NCBI RefSeq assembly: GCF_022213065.1
Contig: NZ_JAKLJA010000041.1
Span: forward strand, 1-59,326
Length of the DNA: 59,326 nucleotides
Direction: 5' to 3'
DNA from: Paraburkholderia tagetis
GTDB lineage: Bacteria > Pseudomonadota > Gammaproteobacteria > Burkholderiales > Burkholderiaceae
The notes beneath the pieces were generated by a model. It was not told the DNA's origin. It was given only the letters and a program-made list of their open reading frames with translations, and did no database searches. The stretch's first letter is position 1. Each line of letters opens with the position of its first letter. The position numbers were made by a program, and so were the translations under genes. This document shows positions 43,139 through 51,334 of the stretch, piece after piece.

Positions 43139-43711
43139 ATGCAGGATCCAGTTGTCCGGCAAGATGGCCGGCAGAAAGACCGGCCCGTATATCGCGAGCG
43201 CCGGCGCTTCATGGCTGCGCTCGCGGGATGGCTGGCGGTGGCTGCCGCCCCGGTTCCCGAGACTGCACTGGCGGATTCGGACGGCGCGCTCCAGCTCGAC
43301 GTGAACGGCGAAGTGCGCGTGACCAACAACGCCGCGCACACCGCCTATCACTTCAGCCCGCAGGCGCTGCTCAAGCTGCCGGCGCATTCGATCGTGACGT
43401 CCACCAACTGGACGCCGCGTTCCACCTTCACGGGCGTGCTGCTTTCGGACGTGCTCAGTACCGTGGGCGCGTATGGCACCCAGATCGAGATTCACACCAT
43501 CGACGACTACACCTGCGTCGTGCCCGTGGCCGACGCCGCGCGCTATGGCGCGGTGCTGGCCTACGAGATGAACGGCAAGCGCCTGAAGGTGAGCAATTTC
43601 GGCCCGCTGTTCCTGATCTATCCGCGCGACCAGTTCCCGATGGAGCTCGACGGCGCGGAGGGCGACGCCAAGTTCGCCTGGCAGATCGTTTCGATGACCA
43701 TCAAGCCGTGA
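43139..43711 (+). CDS. Exported molybdopterin-binding-fold-like protein, kinase-linked
   Basis: 190 residues. An N-terminal export signal is present (RRRFMAALAGWLAVAAAPVPETALA, about 21-45; the RRRF start could be Tat-like or Sec). The mature part has the sulfite-oxidase/YedY-type core pattern: LDVNGEVRVTN, FTGVLLSDVLSTVGAYG and VPVADAARYGAVLAYEMNGKRLKVSNFGPLFLIYP. The usual cofactor-binding cysteine is not evident in the position expected, so it may be a binding or sensor protein, not an enzyme. It ends seven bases before the start of the hybrid kinase (ATG 43719), strongly suggesting a shared function. ATG choice is moderately certain. Confidence 0.75.
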   Translation: MQDPVVRQDGRQKDRPVYRERRRFMAALAGWLAVAAAPVPETALADSDGALQLDVNGEVRVTNNAAHTAYHFSPQALLKLPAHSIVTSTNWTPRSTFTGVLLSDVLSTVGAYGTQIEIHTIDDYTCVVPVADAARYGAVLAYEMNGKRLKVSNFGPLFLIYPRDQFPMELDGAEGDAKFAWQIVSMTIKP

Positions 43712-43718
43712 GAAGGTG

Positions 43719-45623
43719 ATGCGACGTCCGCTGCGGCGCCTGCTGCATGTGTTGATCTGGGTTGCCGCGCTGGCGCCGGCGGTAGTGGCCGTGGGCTACC
43801 TGCTCTACGCGAACCTGCTCAATCCCAACGTGGTGCAGCGCCTGACCGGCAACTACGACGGTCTCTACTGGGACGCCGCGCAGATGCAGATCGCCTACGC
43901 GCGCTTCGAAAGCCAGTTGCTGATTTATGCCGATGGCCTCGACCGCGACCTCGACAAGGTACGGCTGCGCTACGAAGTCCTGCAATCCAAGCTCAACGTG
44001 ATGAAGGGCTCGACGCGCGAGCTCGCGGGCAAGACCGATCTTCTGAAGCGCCAGCACACCGATCTTGCTGCGATCGATATCGCCATTGCGCCATTCGACG
44101 CCGAGATCGAGACGCTCGCCGATAATCCCGAGCGCGCCGTGCCCATGCTGATGGCGCTCGACACGCATTGGACCCAGGTGACCGATCTCGCGCTGAGCCG
44201 GCGCTTTGCCGACGTGACCGAGCGCGAAGGCATCCGGCGCGAGTTCATCGCGAAGCGCCGCGAGCTGTTCGCAGCGGGACTCGTGCTGCTGATGCTTTCG
44301 TCCGCCGCGGCGGTGCTGCTCGTGATGAACGGCTACCGGCGCACGCGCCTGATCCGGCAGCAGCACGCGGCGCTCGAGGCCGAGGCTCAGGCGAGCCGCG
44401 CTGCGCGCGATGCGAGCATGGCCAAGGACGCGTTCCTCGGCATGATCAGCCACGAACTGCGCACGCCGCTGCATGCCATCGTGTCGTCGATCGAATTGCT
44501 CGGCTTCAACTCGCATTCGGAGGCGGACAGCAAGGTGATTCAGCGGCTCGAAACCGCCGCGCGCCAGCTCGAGGCGCAGATGAAGGACCTCACCGATTAC
44601 GCGCGCCTTGGCGCGGGCAAGCTCGAGTTGCGTCAGGAAGTGTTCGATGCGCGCGAGCTTCTGCAGTCGATCGTCGACGAAAACGAGCAGGCCGCGCGCG
44701 CACGCGGACTGACGTTCGAGCATGCGAGCCACGGCGTGGAACAGGCGCTCGTGGCCGATCCGCACCGCATCCGCCAGATCGCCAACAATCTCGTGACCAA
44801 CGCGATTCGCTACACCGAGCAAGGCTCGGTGTGCATCGAGTTCGCGTGGGGCGCCACGACGCCGACGACGCAGGGCGGCACGACGCCCGCGCAAACGTTG
44901 GCGATCATCGTGAGCGATACCGGGCCGGGCGTGTCGGCCGCGCAGATCCCGCTCATCTTCAAGGAGTTCACGCAACTCGACACCTCGCGCTCGCGCCGCT
45001 ACGAAGGCGCGGGCATGGGGCTCGCGATCGTGCGCGGGCTCGTCGATCTGTTCGGCGGCACGATCGAAACCGATAGCCGCGTGGGCCGCGGCACGACCTT
45101 CACGGTGACGATTCCCGTCATGGCGGTCGTGGCGCCGGTGGCCGACGTGGTCGCGCCGCATCCCCATGACGAGGCGCGGCAGCCGCAAGTGCTGGTGGTG
45201 GACGACAATCCGCTCGTGCGCGAGTCGCTCTGCGAGATGGTCGCGCACATGGGCTACGCGGCGCTCGCCGCCAGCGACGCGGACAGCGCGCTAGCCCGCC
45301 TCGACGAGACGCGCTGCGACGTCGTGCTGCTCGATCTGCACATGCCGGGGCGCGACGGCTATGCGTTCGTGGCGGGGCTGAAGGCGCGCGAGGGCGCGGA
45401 CAAGGAAGGGATTGGCGAGCGTCCGCGCGTGATCGCCGTGAGCGCCGACGTGGCCGCGCTCGCGGCCACTGCCGCCGATAGCGCGAATCCGTTCTTCGAC
45501 TTGCTGCCCAAGCCGGTGCACTACGAGGTGCTGCGCCGGGCGCTGCTGCGCGCACTCGATGCGCCGCTTTCATTCGATGTGCTGCGTGCGGCCAGTGACA
45601 CGCGCGAGAAGCTGGGGACCTGA
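43719..45623 (+). CDS. Hybrid sensor histidine kinase with C-terminal receiver
   Basis: 634 residues. Two membrane helices (about 11-30 and 185-203) flank a roughly 150-residue, helix-rich periplasmic sensor domain. Cytoplasmic parts: dimerisation helix with H245 in FLGMISHELRTPLH, catalytic domain with N-box (NLVTNAIRYTEQG), G1 (SDTGPGV, 399-405) and G2 (GAGMGLAIV), then a receiver (about 490-615) with D539 in VVLLDLHMPGRDG. A GTG three bases upstream is in frame; ATG 43719 is preferred with agaagg before it. The preceding exported protein is probably its periplasmic partner; the BetR-receiver protein downstream may be the phosphate acceptor (inference). Confidence 0.92.
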   Translation: MRRPLRRLLHVLIWVAALAPAVVAVGYLLYANLLNPNVVQRLTGNYDGLYWDAAQMQIAYARFESQLLIYADGLDRDLDKVRLRYEVLQSKLNVMKGSTRELAGKTDLLKRQHTDLAAIDIAIAPFDAEIETLADNPERAVPMLMALDTHWTQVTDLALSRRFADVTEREGIRREFIAKRRELFAAGLVLLMLSSAAAVLLVMNGYRRTRLIRQQHAALEAEAQASRAARDASMAKDAFLGMISHELRTPLHAIVSSIELLGFNSHSEADSKVIQRLETAARQLEAQMKDLTDYARLGAGKLELRQEVFDARELLQSIVDENEQAARARGLTFEHASHGVEQALVADPHRIRQIANNLVTNAIRYTEQGSVCIEFAWGATTPTTQGGTTPAQTLAIIVSDTGPGVSAAQIPLIFKEFTQLDTSRSRRYEGAGMGLAIVRGLVDLFGGTIETDSRVGRGTTFTVTIPVMAVVAPVADVVAPHPHDEARQPQVLVVDDNPLVRESLCEMVAHMGYAALAASDADSALARLDETRCDVVLLDLHMPGRDGYAFVAGLKAREGADKEGIGERPRVIAVSADVAALAATAADSANPFFDLLPKPVHYEVLRRALLRALDAPLSFDVLRAASDTREKLGT

Positions 45624-45632
45624 GCGGCCGGT

Positions 45633-45671
45633 GTCAGCTACGTATTTCAGCCGCGTATTTCGGCTACATAT
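45633..45671 (+). repeat. Three 13-bp tandem units after the hybrid kinase gene
   Basis: cagctacgtattt, cagccgcgtattt and cggctacatattt follow without gaps, with a partial fourth unit, between the converging kinase and BetR-receiver genes (59-base gap). Confidence 0.8.
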
Positions 45672-45682
45672 TTCAGCCTGTA

Positions 45683-46537
45683 TCAGCCGCGATTGAGCCG
45701 CTTGGAGAGATCGGCGACGAGAATCGCCATGCGCGCCGGTTTTTCGTAGCACGCCACGTTGTAGTGGCGCACCACCTGGCTGATCTCCGATTCGCTCGCC
45801 TTGCCCGTCAGCAGTTCGCCCGTGAGCACGAAGATGGGCGCGTCGGGGTTCTCGGAGGCGCGCACCTGGCGGATGGCATCGGCGGAAGTCTGGCTGCCGA
45901 ACAGCCAGTCGATCACCACGCCGTCGAACACGTTCTGCTCCAGCGCCTGCTCGAACGCGGCGAGGCCGTAGAGCGCCTGCGCCGCGTAGCCGCTGTGCTC
46001 GAGGTAGTCGCGCAGGTTGTCGGCGGAGGCCTGGTCGTCGTCGACCACGGCGATGAGCGGCTTGTCGGACTCGGCGCGGCGCGGGTAGATCTCGATCTTG
46101 TGCACTTCGCGCGCGTTCTGGTAGAGCCCGCCGTCGGGGCGCACCACGCGCCATTGGCCCTGCTTCTCGTAGGCGACGAAGTCCGGGCGGCTGCCCGGCT
46201 CCACGGGCGCGCCAATCCAGGCGGTGCAGGCGAGTTCCGCGGCGCTCACGCACAAGAGCGCTTCCTGCGCGGTCGCGCCCACCATGCCGGGGTCGAGCAA
46301 CTGCGCGCCGAATAGCTGCCCGGCGGGCTCGCCGAACGCTTCGGCTACTTTCTTGATTTGCGCGAGCGTCCACGGGCTGTTGCCGCGCAATTTGCGGTGC
46401 CCCTGCGAAAAGCTCAGGTCGAGGATCCGGCATAGCTCCGTCGTTTGCTGACGTTTGCCGATGCCATGACGGCTCATCAGCTCGCGTACGCGTTCTGCGA
46501 CCGCGGCCGAGTCGGTTGCGTGTTCAACGTTCGGCAT
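45683..46537 (-). CDS. BetR-type HTH protein fused to a receiver domain
   Basis: 284 residues. The N-terminal part (about 13-75: VRELMSRHGIGKRQQTTEL, LSFSQGHRKLRGNSPWTLAQ) matches the BetR repressor-like helix-turn-helix; a middle domain follows (95-155), then a C-terminal receiver (about 160-280) with D210 in VVIDWLFGS, acidic patch VVDDDQA and lysine in CYEKPARM. HTH at the N-terminus with receiver at the C-terminus is the reverse of common regulators. The start is uncertain: ATGs at 46537 and 46576 are both possible, and no good ribosome binding site is seen. It converges on the hybrid kinase, its probable partner. Confidence 0.85.
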   Translation of the reverse strand: MPNVEHATDSAAVAERVRELMSRHGIGKRQQTTELCRILDLSFSQGHRKLRGNSPWTLAQIKKVAEAFGEPAGQLFGAQLLDPGMVGATAQEALLCVSAAELACTAWIGAPVEPGSRPDFVAYEKQGQWRVVRPDGGLYQNAREVHKIEIYPRRAESDKPLIAVVDDDQASADNLRDYLEHSGYAAQALYGLAAFEQALEQNVFDGVVIDWLFGSQTSADAIRQVRASENPDAPIFVLTGELLTGKASESEISQVVRHYNVACYEKPARMAILVADLSKRLNRG

Positions 46538-46646
46538 GCTGCAAATGGGGGGGATCGAGAGTCGGGTTGGGCTCATTATCTCGTGCCGTGGCACTGCCTC
46601 AGGAACAAATAATTCTGATAGAGCGCGGACGCGAAATATTCTAAAC

Positions 46647-46666
46647 GCATAACTTTACAGTTATGC
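46647..46666. promoter_or_regulatory. Perfect 20-base palindrome in the BetR-receiver/C39 intergenic region
   Basis: gcataact (46647-46654) and agttatgc (46659-46666) are exact inverted repeats around ttac. It lies 110 bases before the BetR-type start and 191 before the C39 peptidase start, in a 320-base divergent gap with no gene. Likely a repressor/activator site; the BetR-type protein is the obvious candidate. Confidence 0.6.
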
Positions 46667-46857
46667 AAGCTTTTGGTCGACAACGTTCGATGACGACTCG
46701 ATATGTGAGCGCAACGACCGTTCCTGGCCTTGCTTTCGCGTCCCGAAGCTTGCGCGAGCGCTCGCTTTTATTTGCGACAATATCGGTTTTACGCGAATTT
46801 CCCGGTGCGGGCCGTGGGTCTGTGCATCTTCCGATATCGCGAGGAACGATAGATCGA

Positions 46858-47493
46858 ATGAACGAGTTCACGCGCGGCATCCGCCATCGTGGCGTGCCGT
46901 ACTACAGCCAATGGGGGAGCCCGGACTGGGTGGCGCGCATCGTCGAAGAGGGCGCGGACCCGTGCGACGATCCGGGCTGGCGTGCGAGCGGCTTCGCGCT
47001 GCCCGGCGACTACCGCTTCTGGGCGAAGCGGCTGTGCGGGCTGACCTGCTTCGAATCGGCGCTCGACTACTGGGGCATCGCTCACGCGCCGCGTGCCGGG
47101 CTGCTCGACGATGCGTTGCGCCACGGCGTCTACCGCATGCGCGAGGACGGCGGCGTGGACGGGCTGATCTACCGGCCGTTCGCCGCGTGGGCCGAGGCGG
47201 CGTTCGGCGTGCGCGTGGAAGTGCTGACCGACGAGGACATCGAGACCAGCGCCGCGCGCCTGAATGCCGGCACGCTCGCGATCGTTTCGGTGAGCCCCGA
47301 GATCCGCTACCCCGAGCGGGCGAACGCGCATCAGGGCGGCCACCTGATCCTGCTGCACGGGCGCAGCGACGGCGGCGTGTGGTTCCACAATCCTTCGGGT
47401 GTCGCGCCGTATCAGGCCGATGCCTGGCTGCCTTACGCAACCGTCGCGCGCTTTCATGCGCGACGTGGCATGGCGCTCACGCGCGTGGCGTGA
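46858..47493 (+). CDS. C39-like peptidase family protein
   Basis: 211 residues. Papain-like fold of the C39/bacteriocin-processing type, with the candidate catalytic cysteine C64 in CGLTCFESALDYWG, histidine H162 in HQGGHLILLHG and N178 in FHNPSG. The protein has no signal peptide and no transporter domain, so it is a stand-alone cytoplasmic member resembling the BtrH or C39-like group, whose members cleave or transfer acyl groups. The start at 46858 is preferred for family length; the frame runs 65 codons further upstream through the palindrome region. Confidence 0.8.
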   Translation: MNEFTRGIRHRGVPYYSQWGSPDWVARIVEEGADPCDDPGWRASGFALPGDYRFWAKRLCGLTCFESALDYWGIAHAPRAGLLDDALRHGVYRMREDGGVDGLIYRPFAAWAEAAFGVRVEVLTDEDIETSAARLNAGTLAIVSVSPEIRYPERANAHQGGHLILLHGRSDGGVWFHNPSGVAPYQADAWLPYATVARFHARRGMALTRVA

Positions 47494-47587
47494 GGCCGCG
47501 CTCGCGGCTGGGGGCATGCTGCGTGCAGCAGCGCTTTGCGCTTTGTTCCGCCCTGTTCCGCCATCTCCAGTCATGGCCCCGTGCGCA

Positions 47588-48544
47588 TCAAGCCGGCTGC
47601 AACCCGCCGAGCAACTGCCGCACGCGAGACAGATCGCGATTGATCGCGCCCGCGCCCTCGAACAGCGCGGCGAGCCAGTCGACGAATACGCGCACACGCG
47701 GCGAGACCTGACGCGATTTCACGAACGCGACCGAGACCGGCGTGGGCAGCGGCTTCCACTGCGGCAGCACCTCGACGAGCGCGCCGCTGTCGAGATAAGG
47801 CTGCGCCGCGAGCAGCGGCGGCTGGATCAGCCCATAGCCTTGCAGGCCGCAGGTGAGGTAGGCGAATTCGTCGGAGACGTGCACGAAGCCGTCCACCTTC
47901 ACCTTGGTCGCGCTGCCGTCCACTTCGAAATCGAATTCGAACGGACGGCCCGTGAGCGGCGAAAGAAAATTCACCACGGGATGCCGCGCGAGATCGTCGA
48001 GCGATTGCGGCGCGCCATGGCGTGCGAGATACGCGGGGCTCGCGCAGGTCACATGCTCGAGCACGCCGAGGCGCCGCGCGGCGAGCCCTGAGTCGGGCAA
48101 TTCGCCGAGCTGGATGCTGCAATCCACGCCTTCGCCAACGAGGTCGACGTTGCGCAGGCTCACGCCGATCACGAGATCGATCTGCGGATGGCGCGCGTGG
48201 AAATCGTCGAGCGCGGGCAGCACGATCGCGTTGGCGATCAACCCCGGCATCTCCACGCGCAGGCGCCCGCCGATCGCGCCGGGCGACTGGCGCACGCTCG
48301 CTTCGGCATCGTCGATGTCGGCGAGGATCTGCGCGGCGCGCTCGTAGTACGCGGCGCCTTCGGGGGTGAGCGAAAGACGGCGCGTCGTGCGCACGAGCAA
48401 TTGCGTGCCGAGCAGTGCTTCGAGGCTCTGCATCAAGGTGGTCGCGCTGGCGCGCGGCATGTCGAGCGAGTGCGCGGCTTTGGTGAAGCTGTTGGTATCG
48501 ACGATGCGAATGAAGGTACGCATCGCCTGAATGCGGTCGATCAC
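47588..48544 (-). CDS. LysR-family transcriptional regulator
   Basis: 318 residues. HTH domain with IQAMRTFIRIVDTNSFTKAAH and LVRTTRRLSLTPEGAAYY, followed by the effector domain (RLRVEMPGLIAN onward). The gene stands alone: its neighbours are the C39 gene, convergent on the left, and the alcohol dehydrogenase gene on the same strand, 236 bases upstream. It belongs to the large CrgA/PA2758-like subgroup that often controls nearby oxidoreductase genes. Target unknown. Confidence 0.9.
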   Translation of the reverse strand: MIDRIQAMRTFIRIVDTNSFTKAAHSLDMPRASATTLMQSLEALLGTQLLVRTTRRLSLTPEGAAYYERAAQILADIDDAEASVRQSPGAIGGRLRVEMPGLIANAIVLPALDDFHARHPQIDLVIGVSLRNVDLVGEGVDCSIQLGELPDSGLAARRLGVLEHVTCASPAYLARHGAPQSLDDLARHPVVNFLSPLTGRPFEFDFEVDGSATKVKVDGFVHVSDEFAYLTCGLQGYGLIQPPLLAAQPYLDSGALVEVLPQWKPLPTPVSVAFVKSRQVSPRVRVFVDWLAALFEGAGAINRDLSRVRQLLGGLQPA

Positions 48545-48780
48545 GGGCGAGCTCCTGATTCAATCTGGTTAGAACGGCTTGAACGAATTCCGCGCTACGG
48601 CAGAAGCGGACAAAAACGCCAATAGCGGTTTGGAGCGCGGCGCGCGCGCCTCGCGTGAGGCGGCGCCGCTCGACTACGTGAGGCCGGGAACAGCAGGCCT
48701 CGGCACGACGGGGCTGGGTGGGCCGTCAGGAAAGGACGGCCCGGCGGGGAGCAGGGGTTACGTCAGGCGCCAGCGTTCGC

Positions 48781-49833
48781 TTATTGGCGCAGCGAATCGA
48801 TGTCGATCACGAAGCGGTATTTCACATCGCTCTTGAGCATGCGCTCGAAGGCGTTGTTGATGTCCTGCATCTTGATCATTTCGATATCGGACGTGATGCC
48901 ATGCTGCCCGCAGAAGTCCAGCATTTCCTGCGTTTCTGCAATGCCGCCGATCAGCGAGCCCGCGAGACGGCGGCGCTTGAAGATCAGGTTGAACACTTGC
49001 GGCGACGGGTGATCGTGCTCGGGCGCGCCCACCAGCGTCATCGTGCCGTCGCGCTTGAGCAGTTCGATGAACGGGTTCAGGTCGTGCTGCGCGGCCACCG
49101 TGTTGACGATCAGATCGAAGCTGTTGGCATGCGCCTTCATCTGCTCGGGGTCCTTCGAGATCACGACTTCGTCGGCGCCGAGACGCTTGCCGTCTTCGAT
49201 CTTCGAGGGCGAGGTGGTGAACAGCACCACATGCGCGCCCATCGCGTGCGCGAGCTTCACACCCATGTGGCCGAGGCCGCCGAGTCCCACGATGCCGACT
49301 TTCTTGCCGGGGCCCGCGCCCCAGGTGCGCAGCGGCGAATAGGTGGTGATGCCCGCGCACAGCAGCGGCGCGGCACCCGCGGGGTCGAGGTTCTCGGGCA
49401 CGCGCAGCACGAAGGCTTCGTCGACGACGAGTTGCGTGGAATAGCCGCCGTAGGTGAGATCGCCGCTCACGCGGTCGATGCCGTTATAGGTGCCCACGAA
49501 GCCGTTCTCGCAATACTGCTCGAGGCCTTCCGCGCAGCTCGCGCAGGTGCGGCACGAGTCGACGAGACAGCCGACGCCCACGAGCTCGCCCACTTTGAAG
49601 CGCGTGACGCCCTTGCCGACTTCCGTCACGCGGCCGACGATCTCGTGGCCCGGCACGACCGGAAAGAGCGTGTTGCGCCATTCGTTGCGGGCCTGATGCA
49701 GGTCGGAGTGGCACACGCCGCAGAACTGCACGTCGATGCGCACGTCGAGTTCGCGCAAATCGCGGCGCTGGAATTCGAATGGGGCGAGCGGCGAGGCGGC
49801 GTCGCGGGCGGCATATCCGTAAGTGGGGTACAT
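48781..49833 (-). CDS. Zinc-dependent alcohol/aldehyde reductase (CAD/YahK-like)
   Basis: 350 residues of the zinc medium-chain dehydrogenase family. Catalytic zinc ligands lie in FCGVCHSDLH and PGHEIVG; the structural zinc site is the cysteine set in CLVDSCRTCASCAEGLEQYC; the nucleotide-binding motif is GIVGLGGLGHMGVK. It resembles NADPH-dependent aldehyde reductases such as YahK. It is divergent from the AraC gene at 50119, a pairing known for aldehyde reductase/YqhC-type regulators, so it probably reduces toxic aldehydes. Confidence 0.93.
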   Translation of the reverse strand: MYPTYGYAARDAASPLAPFEFQRRDLRELDVRIDVQFCGVCHSDLHQARNEWRNTLFPVVPGHEIVGRVTEVGKGVTRFKVGELVGVGCLVDSCRTCASCAEGLEQYCENGFVGTYNGIDRVSGDLTYGGYSTQLVVDEAFVLRVPENLDPAGAAPLLCAGITTYSPLRTWGAGPGKKVGIVGLGGLGHMGVKLAHAMGAHVVLFTTSPSKIEDGKRLGADEVVISKDPEQMKAHANSFDLIVNTVAAQHDLNPFIELLKRDGTMTLVGAPEHDHPSPQVFNLIFKRRRLAGSLIGGIAETQEMLDFCGQHGITSDIEMIKMQDINNAFERMLKSDVKYRFVIDIDSLRQ

Positions 49834-50118
49834 GGGCGATGACTCCTGAAGCTAAAGGGGCGTGCTGAATGTGCAAAACGTGCGCGCAAACGCCCGCGCA
49901 AACGCCCGCATGCAGCGCATGAAGAAACGCTGGGTCGATGGGAGTTGCGGGTGTTGCGGCAGGGTTCCCATGCTAAGGATCGCGCTCCACCCAGGGAATA
50001 CCTGAATCTATCGAAGACTTGCCTGATTCTCCTGGCGGCCAGCAAACGCGAGCGTTCGGTGATAGATTGGCAAGCCTGTTTCTCCGCTTCTATCGATGAA
50101 TTCAGGAGCGCTACTGTC

Positions 50119-51075
50119 ATGAAAAGTGCACAAACCGACGACGCCACGCAGCGCCGCATCGTCGAGCTGCTCACGCAGCTCACGCAGCGCGACGGCGTGC
50201 ATCCCACCTCGATCGACTGCGTGCGCCTGCTGCGCGGCAGCGAGAGCCATCCGCGCAGGCCGGTGATGTACGAGCCGAGCATCGTGATCGTTTGCCAGGG
50301 CCGCAAGCGCGGCTTTCTCGGCGACCAGGTGTTCATCTACGACGCGCAGCAATATCTCGTGCTCTCCGTGCCGCTGCCGTTCGAGTGCGAGACCGAGGCC
50401 ACGCCCGACAAGCCGATCCTCGCGATTTCGATTCGCGTCGATCTGACCATGGTCGCCGAGCTGCTGATGGCGCTCAACGACACGCGCGGCAACGCCGTGG
50501 CCGAGCCGGTGGGCATCTACGCGACGCCGCTCGACGCATTGCTCTCGAATGCCGTGCTGCGCCTCGTCGAAGCGCTCGCGCAGCCGAGCGACGCGCGCAT
50601 TCTCGGCCCGTCGATCGTGCGCGAGATCTGCTATCGCGTGCTGAGCGGCGAGCAAGGCGACGCGATTCGCGCGGCGCTCACGCATCAGCATCATTTCGGC
50701 CGCATCGCGAAGGCGCTGCGCCGCATTCATGCCGACTATCGCGGCGACCTCGACGTGGAGACGCTGGCCGCCGAGGCGGGCATGAGCCTCGCGGTCTTTC
50801 ACGCGCACTTCAAGGCCGTCACCTCGACCTCGCCGATGCAGTACGTAAAGACCACGCGCCTGCATCAAGCACGGCTGTTGATCACGCACGACGGCATGAA
50901 CGTGAGCGCGGCGGCCACACGCGTAGGCTACGAGAGCGCTTCGCAGTTCAGCCGCGAATTCAAGCGCCTGTTCGGCTGCAGCCCCGCCGACGACATGCGC
51001 CGCGCGCGCAGCGCCGCCGAGGCCGCCGCGCCGCGCGTGGAAGCGGCGGCACGTTACGCGGGCGCTACCGTGTGA
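50119..51075 (+). CDS. AraC-family regulator (YqhC-like)
   Basis: 318 residues. An N-terminal AraC_N-type domain (about 20-190: PRRPVMYEPSIVIVCQGRKR, PLPFECETEATPDKPILAIS) is followed by two helix-turn-helix motifs (about 205-300: DLDVETLAAEAGMSLAVFHAHF and ATRVGYESASQFSREFKRLFG). This arrangement matches YqhC-type regulators that respond to reactive aldehydes. The ATG at 50119 has aggagcg upstream; the frame continues 58 codons before it without family similarity. It probably activates the divergent alcohol dehydrogenase. Confidence 0.92.
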   Translation: MKSAQTDDATQRRIVELLTQLTQRDGVHPTSIDCVRLLRGSESHPRRPVMYEPSIVIVCQGRKRGFLGDQVFIYDAQQYLVLSVPLPFECETEATPDKPILAISIRVDLTMVAELLMALNDTRGNAVAEPVGIYATPLDALLSNAVLRLVEALAQPSDARILGPSIVREICYRVLSGEQGDAIRAALTHQHHFGRIAKALRRIHADYRGDLDVETLAAEAGMSLAVFHAHFKAVTSTSPMQYVKTTRLHQARLLITHDGMNVSAAATRVGYESASQFSREFKRLFGCSPADDMRRARSAAEAAAPRVEAAARYAGATV

Positions 51076-51334
51076 GCATCCACTTAAGTGCGTCTTAAGG
51101 CACGCCAGGCTACCTTGGCCGCGCTGATTCCAGAATCACCATTCGTGCGCCCCGTGTCACCTTGTTGACTGCCTGGTTATGTACGCTGGGCCACGTCCCG
51201 AAGAAAGTCTCCGCAGTGACGGCCCTCCACGCGTTCATGCATGCCGTATCATTTCTCGTTGAGCGACCAGGCCTCGCTCGCCGCCTTGCGCGCCGCGCTC
51301 GGATGGCCGACTTCCCCACGCCCGGGCGCTACGC

